DNA from: Symsagittifera roscoffensis | Lineage: Eukaryota > Xenacoelomorpha > Acoela > Convolutidae | Length of the DNA stretch: 60,000 nucleotides | Reading direction: 5' to 3' | Assembly: GCF_963678635.1 (NCBI RefSeq) | Contig: NC_087070.1 | Coordinates: forward strand, 37,019,109-37,079,108 | In this document: positions 57,523 through 60,000 of the stretch, in pieces | Layout of the letters: every line of letters begins with the position of its first letter | How positions within the stretch are numbered: position 1 is the stretch's first letter | Translations under genes and position numbers: made by a program | The notes under the pieces: model-generated | What the model was told of the DNA's origin: nothing | Databases searched by the model: none | What the model saw: only the letters and a program-made list of their open reading frames with translations

Positions 57523-58870
57523 GAGACCGGCCACTTCGTTTCGCTCTGCTGCGCTTACATACGGCACGGTAAGCATAGTGCGCGTGAATCAGTTTTTTCA
57601 TTTAATTTTATCAAAGATACGCTAAAGCTTCGGTTATCTGGGACTAAAAAACGTTTTTGGCGATCCGGAAAAGCGGATCTGTGGACAAACATCCTTAAAT
57701 TTACGGGTTCTTTATAATTGTTGGGCCCAAATTCTTATATCTCAAAAAAGAAGAGAAAGAAAAGGAAAGCACTCAAGTTTGATTCGTTAAAAACAAATGA
57801 GCTACTGAAGTTAATTGATTAAATCGTTTTAGTGGTAAAGGATTTGGTTTCAGGTTAAAAGATACTATTTAAAAGCTTTGCTTAGTGTCAAAATAAACCA
57901 TGAACTAGAACAGATTCTGAAAACTCTAGCTCGAAATGCAATAGCTTTGATTAATCTTTTTTCTTTTTCTGTCATTTCACGTTGAGTTTTACAAGACCGG
58001 TTTCTCAAAAGTGGTACTCATCAATGGGAAACTTGGAAATATTTTGAAAAACAAAACTTATAAAAATTTTAGAAATGATTCTATTGGAAAATATCTAAAA
58101 ATTGTTCCAAAATGAAAATTTGATTTATCTATATCAACCTTGAGAAACTATAAAATCAAACAATCATACCCTAATTTTTTGAATTTCTTATTACCGAGGC
58201 AAAACAGAGCTTCGCATCCCTTGCAATACAGCTACAACGATATGGAAATAACAAGTTGACAAAAACTTGATAAAATCAACAGTTGTTTTTGCAAATAGGA
58301 AAAATTCAATGTCAGAAAAATAGACAAGGAAATCAACCACTACCATTAAACAATCTTTTTTTCCGAGCGTCCCATAAGCCCAGAAAACATGGTTAGACGC
58401 TAATTGATTGGAAAAAAAAACATTCCAAAAAATATTGTCAAAAAGAGCAACAAAAGTCAACATAACGAGGTTAGAGGTTAGACTCCTCTTATTTTGAAAA
58501 ACTATAAATGCTAAAGGGAATGGGCCTAAGAACATTTTTGAGCTATGAAAAACTTTTAAACTTTATACTAACAACCTACTTGGTTAATTCAAAACAAAAA
58601 TATTGTTTTTTTTATCCTCAAACAATGCAAAAAAAGTTTATAGGCCTAACGGAAAGTCTAAGCGAAAAAAAACACAAAAAAAAGGAAAATATACCGATCA
58701 AAACAGTAAGTTTCAATATCTACAGGAGTTACTCAACTACTCTTGAAACTTCTTTGAAAATTGCTCACAACCCAAAACAAAACTCTGCTTTCGCAACTAA
58801 GTCGACAAAACTTAAGCCGACAAAACATAGTCAAACTAATCAATTTTTCCCGTAAAAAAATTCAATTTTC
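57523..58870. other. AT-rich region without recognisable genes
   Basis: Open frames near 58191-58535 and 58508-58855 overlap on opposite strands, are biased in composition and match nothing I know. Confidence 0.45.
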
Positions 58871-58888
58871 AGACACTGAAAAAAACAA

Positions 58889-58949
58889 GGTCCTGCTGGG
58901 ACTCGAAACCAGATCATAGGGTGTAAGACTACCGCAGTACCTCCAGGAC
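58889..58949 (-). other. tRNA-like sequence, probably a pseudogene or SINE-like head
   Basis: On the minus strand the ends pair as an acceptor-like stem (GTCCTGG with CAGGAC, 6 of 7). A T-arm-like block, GGTTTCGAGTCCCAG, resembles a Pol III B box, and a run of seven T follows four bases downstream. It is only about 60 nt and I cannot draw an anticodon arm and variable loop, so it is not a normal tRNA. Confidence 0.35.
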
Positions 58950-58966
58950 ATGAAGGATGCGGATTG

Positions 58967-59036
58967 GAGGTTGCTAACGTTCGATAACATAGCAACAATA
59001 ATTTTGAGGTTGCTGACGTTCGATAATATAGCAACA
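58967..59036. repeat. Two copies of a 31-bp hairpin unit
   Basis: GAGGTTGCT...AGCAACA occurs at 58967-58997 and 59006-59036 with two substitutions. Each copy has inverted ends GTTGCT/AGCAAC. Confidence 0.75.
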
Positions 59037-59487
59037 TCAATTTCTTACAAATTTGCGAGATACGTTTTTTACAAGGAAAAAAGTCTAGTCCTCGAGCACA
59101 AGACACTTGCTCAAACAAGTGCAATAAAATCAAATTTTAATGGTGATCGTTTAAACTTTATTTCCATCACTTAGTGTTTTAGCTATGATTCTGCAAACCA
59201 TCAACAAAACTTTGAGAATCATCATCATTTATCAATTTTTTTTTGGATAATTTTAAAACCTCTCATACATCTAATTGCAAAGTTGAACAGTTTTTTTCCC
59301 TTTTCCTTATTGCTGTTGCCTCAAATATTTTCGGTATCTGTTGAAAAATGTATCTTTTTCTGTATTCCAACTGATTCGAAAACTTGATTCGAGAAGCTAT
59401 TCTTAGTTTAATTCATAGTAGCCAACGTCTATAGAAAAAATGAAACGTTATAACTTAGAAACAAGGTCGATGCGATTCAAAGAGCTC

Positions 59488-59667
59488 TATCAGATTTGGC
59501 TAGAGATGATCAGAATCAGCCCAAAATGATCAGTATTGACCAAAAGTAACCAAAATTGACCAGGTTCGACTAACATTAATCGGGGTCGAGAAAAAATTAC
59601 CGAAGTTAACCATATGCAAGCAGGGGTGATCAAAGTCGACCTGGGTTAAGCAAAGTCAACTAAGTGA
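59488..59667. repeat. Degenerate 20-bp (10-bp) minisatellite
   Basis: Nine units of exactly 20 bp without indels. Examples are GATCAGTATTGACCAAAAGT and AACCAAAATTGACCAGGTTC. Half-units of 10 bp also resemble each other. Sequence identity is low but the phase is constant. Confidence 0.65.
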
Positions 59668-60000
59668 GTTATGACTGGAGTGTATAACTCATAGAGTAAT
59701 TTCGGATAGGGTACACCGTCTGCTCGTCACGCTATCTTATTTTCGGCCGGATAGATTCGTGCAACTTCTTAGTCTAATACCGATCCTAATCTTACTCTTA
59801 TACTATCTAGTCTCAGGTTGTTTAACTAGTCTCTGCTAGGCTCAATAGATCTAGGGTATACTGGTTTATTGCGGCTGCTGAAGTGCTCGGGAGAGTCCAA
59901 CTAATTTCTAAGTTAAATTCAAATCTCTCTGGTGCTGAAATTACAAGTAACTTCAGCACTTACAAATAAGTGGGTTGTTAGTTAGATGGATCATGATTGG
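59668..60000. other. Right edge, possible start of another LTR element
   Basis: Base composition becomes more balanced and the style differs from the AT-rich region to the left. 59932-59959 has inverted arms GTGCTGAAATTAC/GTAACTTCAGCAC. It could be an LTR cut by the window edge, but no partner is visible. Confidence 0.3.

Noticed and set aside
58191-58855. Two opposite open frames of about 115 residues as possible host exons
   Set aside because: Low-complexity, AT-driven composition, mutual overlap, and no splice-site pattern or family resemblance.

Overview
The window reads as a transposon graveyard from an AT-rich invertebrate animal genome. The evidence is Penelope-like retroelements with a GIY-YIG endonuclease, Ty3/Gypsy-type LTR retrotransposons, several small terminal-inverted-repeat (TIR) elements, no bacterial gene organisation and no host protein-coding gene I can recognise. 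The species cannot be fixed from the sequence alone.

Layout. (1) 1-6225 holds decayed Penelope-like (PLE) fragments on both strands. The plus-strand PLE is inserted in the 3' end of an old LTR element whose LTR is 2364-3053. A segment of about 3.46 kb (about 1512-4974) is repeated in tandem from 4975. (2) A large LTR retrotransposon on the minus strand, 6226-22983 (about 16.8 kb, 920-bp LTRs differing at roughly seven sites by eye), sits inside the second copy of that old LTR. It was recognised because 6225 and 22984 are adjacent in the empty copy near 2725. In coding order it has a 5' LTR, a long leader with a cluster of CCCCTCCGGATT motifs, a coiled-coil ORF, gag-protease-RT-RNase H-integrase, then two extra domains: a macro-domain-like ORF (10408-11277) and an SGNH/GDSL-hydrolase-like ORF (8187-9848). 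(3) Its right flank, 22984-26.2 kb, is the rest of the old LTR and a minus-strand PLE, followed by the 5' end of a degenerate plus-strand Gypsy element. (4) 18415-28596 is repeated almost perfectly as 28597-38777 (unit 10,182 bp; one base difference noticed). The second copy therefore carries another gag 5' part, leader, LTR, PLE and old-Gypsy 5' end. (5) The old Gypsy runs on to about 45.1 kb, with diverged LTRs near 36.6-37.0 and 44.7-45.1 kb. (6) A third, very decayed PLE lies at 45.2-46.45 kb. (7) 46.5-60 kb is AT-rich, without genes, with two TIR elements (51376-52377; 57225-57522), short repeats, a tRNA-like sequence and a phased 10/20-bp minisatellite.

Order of events inferred: old LTR element, then PLE insertion, then 3.46-kb duplication, then insertion of the 16.8-kb element, then the 10.2-kb tandem duplication. 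The last step is the youngest, or is an assembly artefact.

The most interesting object is the 16.8-kb element. It combines a macro-like fold and an SGNH-like hydrolase downstream of integrase, one reading frame about 8 kb long interrupted only by single stop codons, and repeated copies of its polypurine-tract 11-mer inside the coding region.
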